Source: Psilocybe azurescens (lineage: Eukaryota; Basidiomycota; Agaricomycetes; Agaricales; Agrocybaceae). Taken from it: a stretch of 64,000 bases of DNA. Numbering within the stretch: position 1 is the stretch's first letter; every line of letters starts with the position of its first letter. The notes under the pieces are model-generated. The model was given only the letters and a program-made list of their open reading frames with translations. It was not told the origin of the DNA and did not search any database. Where the stretch lies: the NCBI GenBank assembly GCA_023853785.1, contig JAJIRX010000675.1, positions 1 to 64,000 on the forward strand, given 5' to 3'. The position numbers were made by a program, and so were the translations under genes. Shown in pieces: positions 47,101 through 58,869 of this stretch.

Positions 47101-49974
47101 CCTTAATGAGGTGGAAGGGCAAGGCGGCCAGTGCTCGCGGAAGAGTAGAGGAGGCCAGAGCCAACCAGTCTGAGAACCGATCGCGTAATGCTGTTTTAGA
47201 TTCTCTCACAAATCTGAAAGCGAGAGGACATATTGATGGATTCCATGTAAGCCCAGTATCCTTAATGATAACCTCAACACTCATCATCTACAGGGACGCC
47301 TCGGGAGTCTGGGAACAATCCCCGATAAATACGACGTAGCAATCTCCACTGCCTGTGGCGGAGGTCTTAACAACATGGTCGTCGACAAGGTTACGCAGGC
47401 ACAGCAATGCATTGAACACTTGCGAAAGAACACCGTCGGACGGGCGTCTTTCATGGTACTTGAAAAGCTAGGGAAACAAGTTGGCGATAATAGCCAGACA
47501 CCCGAAGGAGTCCCTCGTCTCTTTGACCTCGTCAAACCGAAAGACCCATCTTACGCCCCTGCGTTCTTTAAGGCCATCGGAAACACGCTGGTAGCTACTG
47601 ATCTCGACCAAGCCAATCGCATTGCTTTCACTGGCAGGAGATGGCGTGTCGTTACCTTGGACGGTGCTTTGATTGAGACGTCGGGAGCGATGTCAGGTGG
47701 TGGTGGGCAGCCATCGCGAGGAGCGATGAGCTCTAAACTCGCGGCCGCCTCGGTAACTCCCCAGGTCCTTCAAGGCTATGAACGCGACAGCGAGCAAGCT
47801 GGTCAACAACTCCACAAAGCAACCAGCGATCTTCGGGATGCGGAACAGGAGTTGGATGGTCTGAAAAGACGGGACCCAGAAATTGATCTCACTTTGCAGA
47901 AGATCGGCATGGACATCGATAACGTGAAGCGGAGGACTGCTGAAGCTGAAAAGCGTGTTCGGGATCTGAGGTTCGTTGCTATGCTTTTGTTCGTGGAATT
48001 TTGCTAATTCCGTTTATTAGTTCTCAAAACAAACCAAACACCGGAGACCTTTCCCGTATTTCGAAATTGGAGAAAGAGATCTCAACCTTTGAGCGAGAAC
48101 TCAAGGAGCTCCAGGAGAAATCTGGCCGCATCGAACAGGACATCAAGGATTTGGAGAAGAAGATTCTCGATATCGGTGGTTCGAAATTGCTCACACAGAA
48201 ATCGAAGGTCGATGGTATCAGGTTGCATATCAAACTCACGAATGACGAAATCACGAAAGCCGAGATGGCCAAGTCAAGAGCGGAGAAGGATGCAGTCAAG
48301 TTGGAGGGGACCATCAAAAATAATACTGGGGCATTGGAGATCCTCGAAGAAGAGATTGAAGGATTGGAAGGCGAGATTACGGAATTGTCAGAGTATATGG
48401 CCAACTTGAAAGAAAAGGTTGAAACTGCTCAAGCTGCTGCGGAGAATTCGAAAGAGGATTTGGATGACATCAAGACCCAACTAGACGAGCAAGAAGATCT
48501 CATTGCCGAATTTAGGCAAACAGAGGTATGTTATATCATCTCTTTCCGATCGTCTCATTAATGTGTCGTGTTTAAAGATGAAACTCAAACAATCTATCGG
48601 TGATCACGAAAAAGAGATTAAAGATACTGTTCGCACCATCGAGCATTACCAGGAACTGCATGACCAGTTGACCCTAGAGGAGATTGAGTGCGTCACTTTA
48701 TTTCTTACTTGTCACTGGCCACTAAATAGCACATGACAGTGACGATGACGAGGAGGACGAGGAGGAACAAACTGCTACCAATGAACAACCAGCTGCGGAT
48801 ACTGAAGATGGCGAAACATCAGTCAAAGTCGAGGGCGGAGACGAGCCTATGCCTGAGCAGAAGCCAGCTGCCCGGAAGATCAAACCAGAAGGAACGCCCT
48901 CTAACGAACTCCACATGTATCTGCCTGATGAACTGAGGAAGCTGAAGAGGGATGAACTCGTGGCTGACGCTGAATATCTCGATGGTGCGTTTTATCAAAT
49001 CTTTTGATGCTTAACATCATCACATCGATACTGTTCCGAAACACAGAAAAGATCAAGAAAGCACGTCCAGATCTGTCTGTTCTTAAGGAATACAAGCAGA
49101 GAGAGCAAGAATTCTTCAATCGGGCTAAAGACTTGGACGCGATCACAGCTGAAAGAGACACTCAAAAGGCTAAGTACGATGGCCTTCGAAAGCAGCGTCT
49201 GGACGAGTTCATGGCTGGGTTTAACTTGATCTCGCTGAAGCTCAAGGAAATGTATCAGGTAAATAAAACTCGCCCCTAAATTTAAGTCGTTTCTGATGAA
49301 ATTGGTATTATTAGATGATTACACTTGGTGGCAACGCCGAGCTAGAACTTGTCGACAGCATGGACCCCTTTTCCGAGGGTATCATCTTCAGTGTCATGCC
49401 ACCGAAGAAGAGTTGGAAGAACATATCAAATTTATCTGGTGGAGAAAAGGTACGTATATGCTATGACTTTCACTCCGAATGTGCCTTAACCCCCTTGTTT
49501 GTCGTAGACTTTGAGTTCATTGGCTCTGGTTTTCGCACTTCACGTTTTCAAGGTAAGAAAATTTGTATTGGGTTGCAACTGATGCTCATCCATTTCTAGC
49601 CTACGCCGCTGTATTTCATGGACGAAATCGACGCCGCTTTGGATTTCCGCAATGTTTCGATTGTAGCCAATTACATCAAGGATCGCACGAAGAATGCGCA
49701 GTTCATCATCATCTCACTTCGGTACGTTCGTATTCTCCCAGGCATACACTGCATATAACTAATTTAAAAACACTTAGAAACGACATGTTTGAGCTTAGTC
49801 ATCGACTCATCGGCATCTACAAAACATCTAATGCCACACGAAGTAAGTCTTGACCCTTAATATTCCTGAAAATCTCGTTATCTCATTCTTCTATTAGGCA
49901 TTTCGATTGATAACCACGCACTTCAGACGACGATTCCTCAACCTGTGCCTCTAACTACCAAAGCAATGGCTTGA
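44134..49974 (+). CDS. smc4: Smc4, condensin ATPase subunit
   Basis: Roughly 1,500 residues. A long basic and acidic Ser/Arg-rich N-terminal tail (44134-45150) precedes the SMC head: KMALINFKSYAGRQEIGPF, Walker A GPNGSGKSNTIDALLFVFGY (about 45307-45366), SNYKEVQTLLKGRGIDLDHN, and GEVESIAQMKPKAPTEHEDG, a block typical of Smc4. Coiled coils flank a hinge around 47150-47760 (FHGRLGSLGTIPDKYDVAIS). The C-terminal head has NLSGGEK (signature, about 49429-49449), Walker B YFMDEIDAALDFRNV and IIISLRNDMFELSHRLIGIY. Condensin uses ATP to compact mitotic chromosomes (family knowledge). Frame shifts at C6 44851-44856 and A4 46554-46557 are homopolymer-type and should not be read as decay. The end reads TIPQPVPLTTKAMA. 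Confidence 0.93.
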
Positions 49975-50544
49975 AATGTGTACTACCATCAGTCCATTTG
50001 TCGAGCAGACGGTACTACTGTATACTACAACGTACTTTTTGTCTAAGTTTATTTAATGTACATATAAATGTGATGCCATCGTTGGTCTGTGGAACGGTGG
50101 GGCGGTTGATGAATCGATGACCCTGGAGAAGCAAACTTGACTTCTGTGGAAATCCTAGTATGGAGCTCCTGTAATACATTGTAAATTTTCGGCTTCTTAG
50201 TCCTGCAAGCCAGGATGTGATTCATCTCGATTGAAATAGTTGGAAAAGTAGCAAATCGAGTCGATCATCATAGGCCTCTCAGTGATAAAACACAGGTACC
50301 ACAATCCATTTGACCTGAGTGTTATTGCTCCCCTTGATCTCTCCATTCGGATAACCAACAGAAGCTAACTGAGTGCTCCATGCGATGACTGCTGCGCTGC
50401 ACTGCGCTGACTGCGGATGCCTGAATACATTCGGCGACATGGATAACTAGTCGCAGAAAACGACGATGAAGTTGGTCAGGGTCCGGGACTTTCCGCGACG
50501 TGATCTTACTTTGATCCCGATTTATCTTCGCGAGTTGTGTACTC
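49975..50544. other. 3' flank of smc4
   Basis: No gene recognised up to the repeat at 50545. Confidence 0.35.
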
Positions 50545-50707
50545 CAACACGACCTGTACAAATGAATTTTCCAATGTCGAAAAATCGATTGTAAGTTTCA
50601 ATTGTTCCAACTTGAAAAAATACTACCATACGATAATACATTTATCAAGTTTGAATAATTGATTGATTTTTTGAGGCACGAGAAATTCATTTTATGCGTA
50701 GTGTTAA
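50545..50707 (-). repeat. MITE-like palindromic repeat, copy A (inverted relative to copy B)
   Basis: About 160 bp, AT-rich. Read on the minus strand it aligns along nearly its whole length with copy B at 50850-51014, sharing blocks such as ATAAATGTATTA, GTATGGTA, AAGTTGGAACAATTGA and AAAATTCATTTGT. Its own ends are imperfect inverted repeats (CAACAC..ACAAATGAATTTT at the left, AAATTCATTTTATGCGTAGTGTT at the right). No coding capacity. Non-autonomous DNA transposon is the likely class. Confidence 0.65.
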
Positions 50708-50849
50708 GTGTGCTTTTGCTACTTCGCTCTCAAGGCCATAGCGTGATTGTTTCACGGATCTATGCATCTCTGTCGAACCTCGACTTCAACAATCTTTAAC
50801 CAGTGAGCTTTCAATATTCAATCCCAAAGTTGAGTCACCAATCATACCT
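50708..50849. other. Spacer between the two repeat copies
   Basis: About 140 bp separating the inverted repeat copies, with no feature seen. Confidence 0.35.
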
Positions 50850-51014
50850 TACACTACGCACAAAATGGATTTCTCATGCCGCAAAAAATAATCGAAAGTA
50901 TCAATTGTTCAAACTGAATAAATGTATTACCGTATGGTAATGTTTTTTTGAAGTTGGAACAATTGATACAATCGCTTTTTCGAAATCGGAAAATTCATTT
51001 GTGCACGTAGTGTT
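50850..51014 (+). repeat. MITE-like palindromic repeat, copy B
   Basis: About 165 bp with terminal inverted repeats: ACACTACGCACAAAATG at the left and CATTTGTGCACGTAGTGTT at the right, whose reverse complement starts AACACTACGTGCACAAATG. The interior is also largely self-complementary (AATTGTTCAAACT against AAGTTGGAACAATT), so the whole element can fold into one hairpin. Short length, lack of coding capacity and terminal repeats fit a MITE. The target-site duplication could not be settled by eye. Confidence 0.65.
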
Positions 51015-51650
51015 GATCACAACATAGACGGGAACCAAGCAGAAAGCATGATTCAGACTCCAACGAAACTCCTTTCCAGTCTTTTTGCATCAACTTGCAC
51101 CCACTATTTTTACTGGTACACTGATACCTGTAATTGTTGGACTATAGTTAGCCCCTATGGGTTACACGGACATGCAAATCACTGCAAATCCTTGCTATCT
51201 GTTTCCCTAGCATGGGCATCGATGGCCGAAGTTGACTGCACTTCGAATTACTGTCACACATGGCTGAAATAAATTGCCCACTGACCACTGAGACGAGTAA
51301 TGGCAGGTAGTGGCTGTCAACCATCGAAGCAGTCTGGGATGATCCGTTTTATAAACGATCAACAGATATCGACTTGCTGCGTATATCCTGCATGCATAGC
51401 TGAGGATTGCAACATCTTCCTGCATCTTTCTTCCTTCTGTGCATTGTGACCAGGTCTATCCGGCTATAAGGCTCGGCTAATAGATCGTACCATTGCTGCG
51501 GACACTCGTCAAAGAAGACATGTTTATGTGTTTGACTTAGGTTTTTATTGGTTCCCTTGCGGCTTCTCACCATTGATTAGAGACTGTTGTCCTCCATCTA
51601 GTCGTGGGTTCTGGGTTTCCCTACTATCATCACACTCTACCCATACCAGA
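51015..51650. promoter_or_regulatory. Upstream region of the ABC transporter gene
   Basis: About 640 bp between the repeat and the transporter start, with no other gene. It should contain the promoter, and the neighbouring MITE pair is close enough to affect it (inference). Confidence 0.35.
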
Positions 51651-54600
51651 ATGGCCTCTCTCTTCTGGAGGCAATTCAAGGCTTTGTTCTTGAAGAACAC
51701 GATTGTTATTCAAAAATACTGGTTGGTGTGTATATTCTGATTGTCATAGCTTCCAAGTTCTAGAGTGACATCGACGCGTGTCTAGATTAATCTACTACGT
51801 TGTTTGATATTCCCTGTAGCCTATGGAATTTTCCTTGGCTATGTGACAACGTTTTTCTCAAAACCATCCACTGTACGAGCACAGTTTAAGCGCTCAACCT
51901 TGAACCAATTTTGACTAAATACATTCCATAGTTCGGACTCGGTACTCCTACGCGTCTTTTTAGCGTCGGGGATCACTTTGATGGATCTAAACCAATTGTT
52001 TGGTCCGATAACTCTGGCGGAACTGGCTATATTCATGGCAAAGATATAATGGACCATGTTACTTCCGGGTTTTCGTCAAGACAGCTCAGTGGAGTCAAAC
52101 AGGTGGAGGATACTGCTGCACTTTTCGATATTTGCATCTCGAACGCAAATGGAGCGTCACCTTGTTTTGTTGCCATTACCTTTGAAGCCATCCCAACTGC
52201 TTCGGCAGCCGGTAGACAGGGATTGAATTATACCTTCTGGGCGGGCTCTGGGGCCTATCACGTTGATGTTGTCAGGCATACCAGTGATCTCGAGACGATT
52301 CTCGCCCCTATACAGTGGGCAGTCGATCAGGTTTTTTTCACTCCTGCGTCTTATGGTTTAGCCTTGCTGAAATCAGTTTTAGGCAATCATTGAACTCACT
52401 ACTGGGCAGAAGACGCCATTGCCACTTCAGTTGCCTTTTACCCATGTGGAAGATTCTAATACAAACCAGGATAACCGATTGAGTGGGTGAATTCTTGATA
52501 AACGTGCTCTTCTCATGTTTGCTGACTTGTTGTAGTGTTTCTGAGTCTTATTGGCAATTTTGGAGGCGTTGTTTTGTGAGTGTTATAACAAAAAAGGCAT
52601 CATCTATTCTCATAGTCCACTTTAGCTTTTTAGCATTCACCGGTATATTATACCAGGTAAATAGCGTCTCTGCGGGGGGGAGTTACTTCTAATGATTCTG
52701 TCTACTAGATTGCCGGGGTGTGGCACTGGAACGCGCATCTTACCTGACATCTCATATGCAGGCAATGGGCGCGCTTGACTCTGCTAGATTATTGTTCGTA
52801 CTCTGCTCGCTTCCTTCATTACGATTGCTGACAGGAGGCAACAGATCGTGGTATTTCTCTGTCTCAATGCTATATATCCCGACTTGGATCGTTCTAGCAG
52901 TGGTCTGGGGGTCGAGACTTTTCACCAACACGAACATTGGCTACCTCATCCTTCTCCATCTTGTGGCCGGATTTGGATGCACTGGATGGGCTTTCTTTGC
53001 TTCTGTTCCTTTTAGCAAGAGTCCACAGCTGGCGGCCGTTGTCACCACTGGAGCCGCCATAGTTCTTGCCATAATACCTTTGTCCATATCTGCAGAAACA
53101 AACTCCGCTGTTGGCCCTGTCCTGTCGTTCTTCTTCCCATCGATGTTCTACGTCTTTGTGCTCAAGGCTTTCTCGGGCTTCGAAACGAACCTTCAGCATA
53201 CTGTGCTTTCGCAAAAAGATCCGATATTTTTCTACAAAGCGACCCCGATGATCATAGCAGCCGTGGTGAGTCTTGTTGAAATTGAATGTTTTGGCTTGGT
53301 GCATTAACACGATGCTATAGGTTGGGATTTTTTTCTGGCCTTTCGTCGCCATCTATCTCGAGCGATGGATGTATGGAGTTACCAACCCGTCAAACAGCGA
53401 TTTTTGGTTATGGTCTCATAAAACCAAGCTCTCAACGGGCACTACTGCTTCCGACACTTCTATTAGTCTTCGTGGCGTTAGAAAGGTTTTTAACACATCT
53501 ATCTTCAGCCGCAAATCGCATGAGGTGGTTGCCATTGCAGATCTTACACTCGACATCCCGTCCTTCGGAATTTTTGTTCTTTTAGGCCCAAATGGGTGAG
53601 ACCTTCTTTGTATCCGCTTGATGATTTTCACGATAACTCTAACGAATATCATTTATGTTTGCTCAGGGCAGGAAAATCGACGGCTTTGTCAATTCTGGGC
53701 GGTCTTACGAAAGCTACAGATGGGACTGTGTCTTTCTCTGGAAACACGACGCGCCCTCCTAGAGGCACACTTGGTTTGGTTCCTCAGAAGAATGTCCTGT
53801 TTCCAGAACTTTCCTGTGTTCAGACTTTGAGGTTGTGGAATGCGATCAAGCAAGAAGACGGACAATACTCCGATTCCGAAATTGAGCGCTTAATACGCGA
53901 CTGCGACTTACAATCCAAGGCACATGATCCAGCTGGAATTCTATCTGGCGGCCAAAAGAGGAAGCTGCAGCTCGCCATAGGTCTTGTGGGCGGATCAAAA
54001 AGTAATGTCTTTGTTCTACCATACATTTAACCTCACTAAATCCGCTTCATCTTGCATAGTCATCCTTGTGGACGAATGCACTTCTGGGGTCGATCCTTTG
54101 AGTCGACGCGCCCTTTGGAGGACACTTACCACTTACCGCAACGAACGCACTATCATCCTTACCACTCACGTACGTCAGATTGCGCAGAAGTCGTGCGCAG
54201 GCATTGATTTTCTTTCTTTATGTACAGTTCTTGGATGAAGCGGACTTCTTGGCTGATCGCATTGCGGTCCTAGCGGCCCCAGGAAAACTCATTGCTTCAG
54301 ATAGTCCCGTTGCACTCAAATCTACCATGGGAGAAGGTTATTCGATCACGGTCAAATTCAATTACGAAGACTTCGCCAAAGAACTGCTGGATGCTGTTCG
54401 TGTGGTGGCCCCTGACACGGTTTTGGAGTATCAGGAGCGTTCAGCGTCAAGTTATCATCTCAAGACACGAGATACTGCTCAAATTGCAGCCGCGCTTCGA
54501 CTGATTGAAGATCGGAAAACCGAATTTGGCATTCTGACTTACGATGTTGTGGGAACGACGATTGAAGACATATTCCTGGACTTGCTTCATAAAGAAGAAA

Positions 54601-57548
54601 CTGGAGATACAGGCGAGAAGGATGATGAAGACCCATCGAAACAACATGCTCTGTTAGATCTGACCTTGTCAAACGGACGACCACGCTCATCCTGGGCACA
54701 AGCACGGACCATCTTCCACAAACGAGCCTTGATTATACGCAGAAGCTGGTTGGTCCCCTTGCTGGCTCTGGCTGTCGGAATCTCTGGGGCATGGTGGCCT
54801 ATACGATTTGTCAAAGGGGGTGTGGCGTCCTGTGTCCATAGGTTCATTGACCCGACAAGCGGAGGATCCTTTTAGTCCTCTGTACCCTCCTTTCCTCTCA
54901 AATAACACAATATTGGCCGCTCCTATAGGCCTGAGCGCAACCATCAACGCCAGTCTTCCTGAACTCTTTGTCGATCCCTTGACCATTTACTATACCCCAG
55001 ACTTCCCTGCTCCCACTGGTTCATACAATCCTTTCATTCCTACCGCAGACCAGAACACTTTGATCCAGGCGGTCAATGATAATTTTACAAGCTTTAGCAT
55101 GCAAGGCGGCCTTTCCATGGATTTTGACAAGAATGAATACTTGATCGCATGGCAACTAAGCCCATTTAGCCTTAACATGTTCAGCATTGCATCGAATCTC
55201 TTCTATAGCCATGCACGGAACGCTACAAGTAGTCCATCCAGCTCCAATCGGATTAACCCAACGTTCCACCAATTACCAAGTGTACAGACAGAGTCCTTGG
55301 CTACTTTACAATGGCTAGCTATCTTCGGTGCTGCGATGGTAAGCAATGCACTGTCCTGTTATAATCTTGTCCTCGATTAATCTAGCATGTAGACCGTGTT
55401 CCCTGCATTTTTTGCCCTCTATGTTGCGAAGGAGCGACATTCTTCAGTTCAGGCCATGCAACTATCAAACGGGTTATCAAATCCTTTGGGCCTGTGGCTT
55501 GGACATATTTTATTTGATTCAATGTTCACCGTGATTGTGGCCACTGTTATTGCCATTGTGTACGCCGTCGTCAAAAACAAGTTCCAAGGCGTTGGACTCC
55601 TGGTAGGATTTTACATTCCGTTTGATTCCCATGTTCTTATGTCGTTGATGCACCCCATTTTAGTGGTTGGTTATCTGTTTATACGGATTTGCTGCTACAC
55701 TTCTTGCATATATCACTGCTATCGTGATCAAGTCGCCTCTTGGAGCTTTTGCAGCGTTAGTTGTATCTCAGTTCATAATCTATTTGGTGGGCGCCTTGAC
55801 TTGTATTTCACATATCTGTCTATCTGACCTCGGAATTAGCTCTATCTCACAGCATATATTGTAACTACATTCGTGGCTCTCCCTCTGGAAGCTCCACGCA
55901 CCATAAACATCGTGCATTTCACCTTGGCTCTCATTGCTCCTATTAACAGCTTGGTGAGTTGCGCTGGAAGATAACTTGGTTCTCCTCTGATGGCTTATAT
56001 TTTATCAGGTCAGAGCTGCTTTAGTATCTGTCAATCAGTTTTCCCTTCTTTGCGACGGCGAGAAGGTTGCCTCTGGAGCGGCACTTGGCGCCATCACTCG
56101 ATACGGGGGTCCCATTCTTTATCTCATCGTGTGGATTTTGGTCCTGCTATTTGTTCTGTCCCAAGTTGACTCGGGGATTCGACTCCCATGGTCAAGGTCA
56201 CGTCTTAATTCCAATGTGCCTACACTCGTACGCGAAAAGGACATTGGTTCTCAGAAGCCGTTGAGCTCTGACGTGTTAGCTGAGGCTCAGCAAGCTGCAT
56301 CATTCTCCAACCAGGATCCACTCCGCGTGTTGAACGTATCGAGGTCGTATGGCAAGAGCAAGGTCGTAGCCGACGTAACTTTCACCATCCCGCATAGCTC
56401 TCTTTTCGTGATGTTGGGACCGAACGGGGCAGGAAGACGACCACTTTCGACATGATTTGTATGCAACTTTTTTCCCCCTTTAAAAGCTCGTGCGTCAAGC
56501 TGATTCTTCGTTATAGACGGACAATTGAAGCCCGACACTGGCGATGTTATGGTCAACGGCACATCAGTCCTCAGCAACATGAAGAAAGCCCGAGTCTCAT
56601 TCGGTGTATGCCCACAGTTTACTGCCATTGACGCACATCTCACTGTGCGCGAGCACCTCTTCATCTATGGCCGTCTCCGAGGTCTTTCGAAAGAAGACCT
56701 ACAACGCAACGTCGAGTCCATATTAGACGCGACAGGCCTGAGTATTTATTCTTCTCGTCTTGCCACCAAACTGTCAGGAGGAAATCAAAGAAAACTTGCG
56801 TTGTCGATAGCCTTGATTGGTGAGACAACTTTCGACCCACCTTTGTCTTTTTTTTGGTAACTGATTGTATTTGATGGGACGCAGGTAACCCTTCTGTGGT
56901 ACTAGTCGACGAATACTCCACGGGTATCGACGCGAAAATGAAGCGTGAACTGTGGGCTGTCCTCAAGCAGGTCACCAGGGATAAAGCTGTATTCTTAACA
57001 ACTCGTGCGTCTTTCGCCTCTTCTCCTCCAGGCCTTTCTTGAACTACCTTAATAGATTCGATGGAGGAGGCCTCGTACCTCGCTACCAAGGTTGGAATCA
57101 TGTCGAAACGAATGCTGGGTACGTTATTCCCCTGTAAAGCCCTTTATCCAATATTCACCAATCATGCGCGTATCAAGCTGTGGGCACCCCAGAAGAGCTC
57201 GAAGCTCGCACCGCATCGTATGAAGTCCACTTCGCAGGCCATAATCGCCAGGATTTGGTCAAAGTTCAGGCAGTCATGGCCCGTATACCAGGCGCGCGAA
57301 TGGCAGACGATGTAGCAACACGTTTCGAAATTCCAATCGGCAATGCTGAAGACAGTAGCTCCGACACTCAGTCCGTTGCGAGCATATTTGAGATTCTTTC
57401 CAACGAAAAGAATTTCCCAGAATTCACCATCGGAAAATCGAGCTTGGAGACAGCATTCATCAGGATCATTAATGAGGACTCCCAGCAGGGACATGACGGC
57501 CATGATACCAATATCCAGCCTTCGAAGAGGTTCTGGGGACTATGCTGA
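51651..57548 (+). CDS. Full-size ABCA-type lipid transporter
   Basis: Two transmembrane and two nucleotide-binding halves in one gene with many short introns. Start [20 protein letters not shown] is the ABCA-type N-terminus. NBD1 has GPNG | [14 protein letters not shown] with an intron inside Walker A (about 53590-53695), [15 protein letters not shown], Walker [20 protein letters not shown] and the H-loop TTH. NBD2 has GPNGAG and then a broken Walker A (about 56417-56440), [42 protein letters not shown]. The region between halves holds membrane segments ([18 protein letters not shown]). Walker B2 reads DEY where DEP is usual. An A is missing near 56436-56437 so GKTTTFDMI reads out of frame, and another shift lies at about 54820-54890; both are probably sequence errors. 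ABCA proteins move lipids between membrane leaflets (family knowledge); substrate unknown. Confidence 0.88.
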
Positions 57549-57882
57549 GCCTTCCGATTTCGTCGTGGTGTGGAGACGTTCTGTTTCGAATTTAAATTTT
57601 TGAGGATTACCTGTATCACCACAGAATACTTATACCATATTCACGGTATTCCAGTTTATGACATATGCAATCAAATGGCCTGTTGAGAAAAAGACGGCAA
57701 CGACAGAAACAATGCCAGCTGTTTATGCCTTCACCCTACAGTTCGACGAGGCGTATTAAGTGTGAACTTCAGGTCCGCATTCCGTCACGAGTGTGTGGCT
57801 GGTCATAGCCAACAACAAAAAGTGCAGCGAAAGACGAACGAGTCGTTAGGTGCTGCAGCGACTGGTTCGCCGACCAAGGATT
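57549..57882. other. 3'-3' intergenic region
   Basis: Convergent gap of 334 bp between the transporter and the type I membrane protein. No gene seen. Confidence 0.4.
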
Positions 57883-58699
57883 TCAAGATTTCTTTTTCTT
57901 CGTATTGACCTGTTCAACAATCGAATGCAGATAGCTGTTAATCCTCCCGGAGAGTGGAAGACCAAGCGCGATTGCTACCAGGATTGCACCGATAACAGGA
58001 ATTACGGATGAAGGAATGATGCCGAGATGTAGTGGTTCGAGGGTCAAAATAAAAGGGACTTCATGACGCAAGATGGCGTCCAATGTGTCGTTGACCGGTG
58101 GAGTCAAGACGCCAGTATGAACTAGCTGTATGCGCGCGTACTTTCGGCGCGTTTTCGATGAGATGGCAGAATGAGTGCGATCGGAGAATGCATCTAGAGC
58201 CGTTGGGTCATAGACTTTGATGGAGAAATCGGTAGGATTCTACCTGGTGGGTCAAAAAGGAGTAGTATCAATACGGATACAACACGTACAAATGCTGCCC
58301 AAGAGATTCGAAGTGTGAATCTATCGAAGTGTCGCCATTGGCCTTGGTCCAGATCAAGAACTACCCAGTGTTCGTGTGGACACCAATGCTGTCGCTCGGG
58401 ACGCCACTTGTCAAGGTCGGGGCAAATTTCTTGTGGTATAACTGTTCCAAGCTTGGCAGATGTTACGTTGAGTCGAGTACTTGAGCTTTCTGGATGAAAA
58501 ATAGGCCTGAGAATGCGAAATGTATGTGAAAAGGGTTCGGGTTTTCACAGGTGAGAGCTCGAAAGACCGACCATGTCTGTGTGAATGGTAGATCCACACT
58601 ATAGTCTTCAGCAGCTGAGAAATTTACAATTTCAGTGTTGGCGAAAGAACTATCAAGAAGGAGCAGTAAGGTAGCACCCAGGCAGAAATGTTTGAACAT
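57883..58699 (-). CDS. Type I ER membrane protein of unknown function
   Basis: About 240 residues in three or four exons. It begins with a signal peptide (MFKHFCLGATLLLLLDSSFA) and the block NTEIVNFSAAEDYSVDLPF, which I know from uncharacterised basidiomycete proteins. The lumenal part has WCPHEHWVVLDLDQGQWRH, RFTLRISWAAF and NPTDFSIKVYDPTALDAF. One C-terminal transmembrane helix (about IPSSVIPVIGAILVAIALGL) is followed by a short cytosolic tail ending KKKKS. The KKKKS end resembles a lysine ER-retention signal. The layout, a lumenal beta-rich domain with one C-terminal helix, recalls PIG-X/Pbn1 of GPI-anchor synthesis, but that assignment is only a guess. The gene diverges from nse4 with 170 bp between starts. 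Confidence 0.65.
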
Positions 58700-58869
58700 T
58701 GTGAGAGTGAGTTGCGGCGGTGGGAATCAAGGTGGTCATCTTTCGGCACCTTCCGATGTGGGTCTCGGACCCGAAACGCGTCGAACAAACAAAGAACGCA
58801 ACTTTGGTTCAAACTTCTATTCTTCAAAGAGTTCACTGAACGCGCAAGCAACTTTTCCTTTTTATTACC
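58700..58869. promoter_or_regulatory. Short bidirectional promoter between the membrane protein gene and nse4
   Basis: 170 bp between two divergent start codons. Both promoters must be compressed here or overlap the 5' leaders. Seen from orientation only. Confidence 0.5.
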
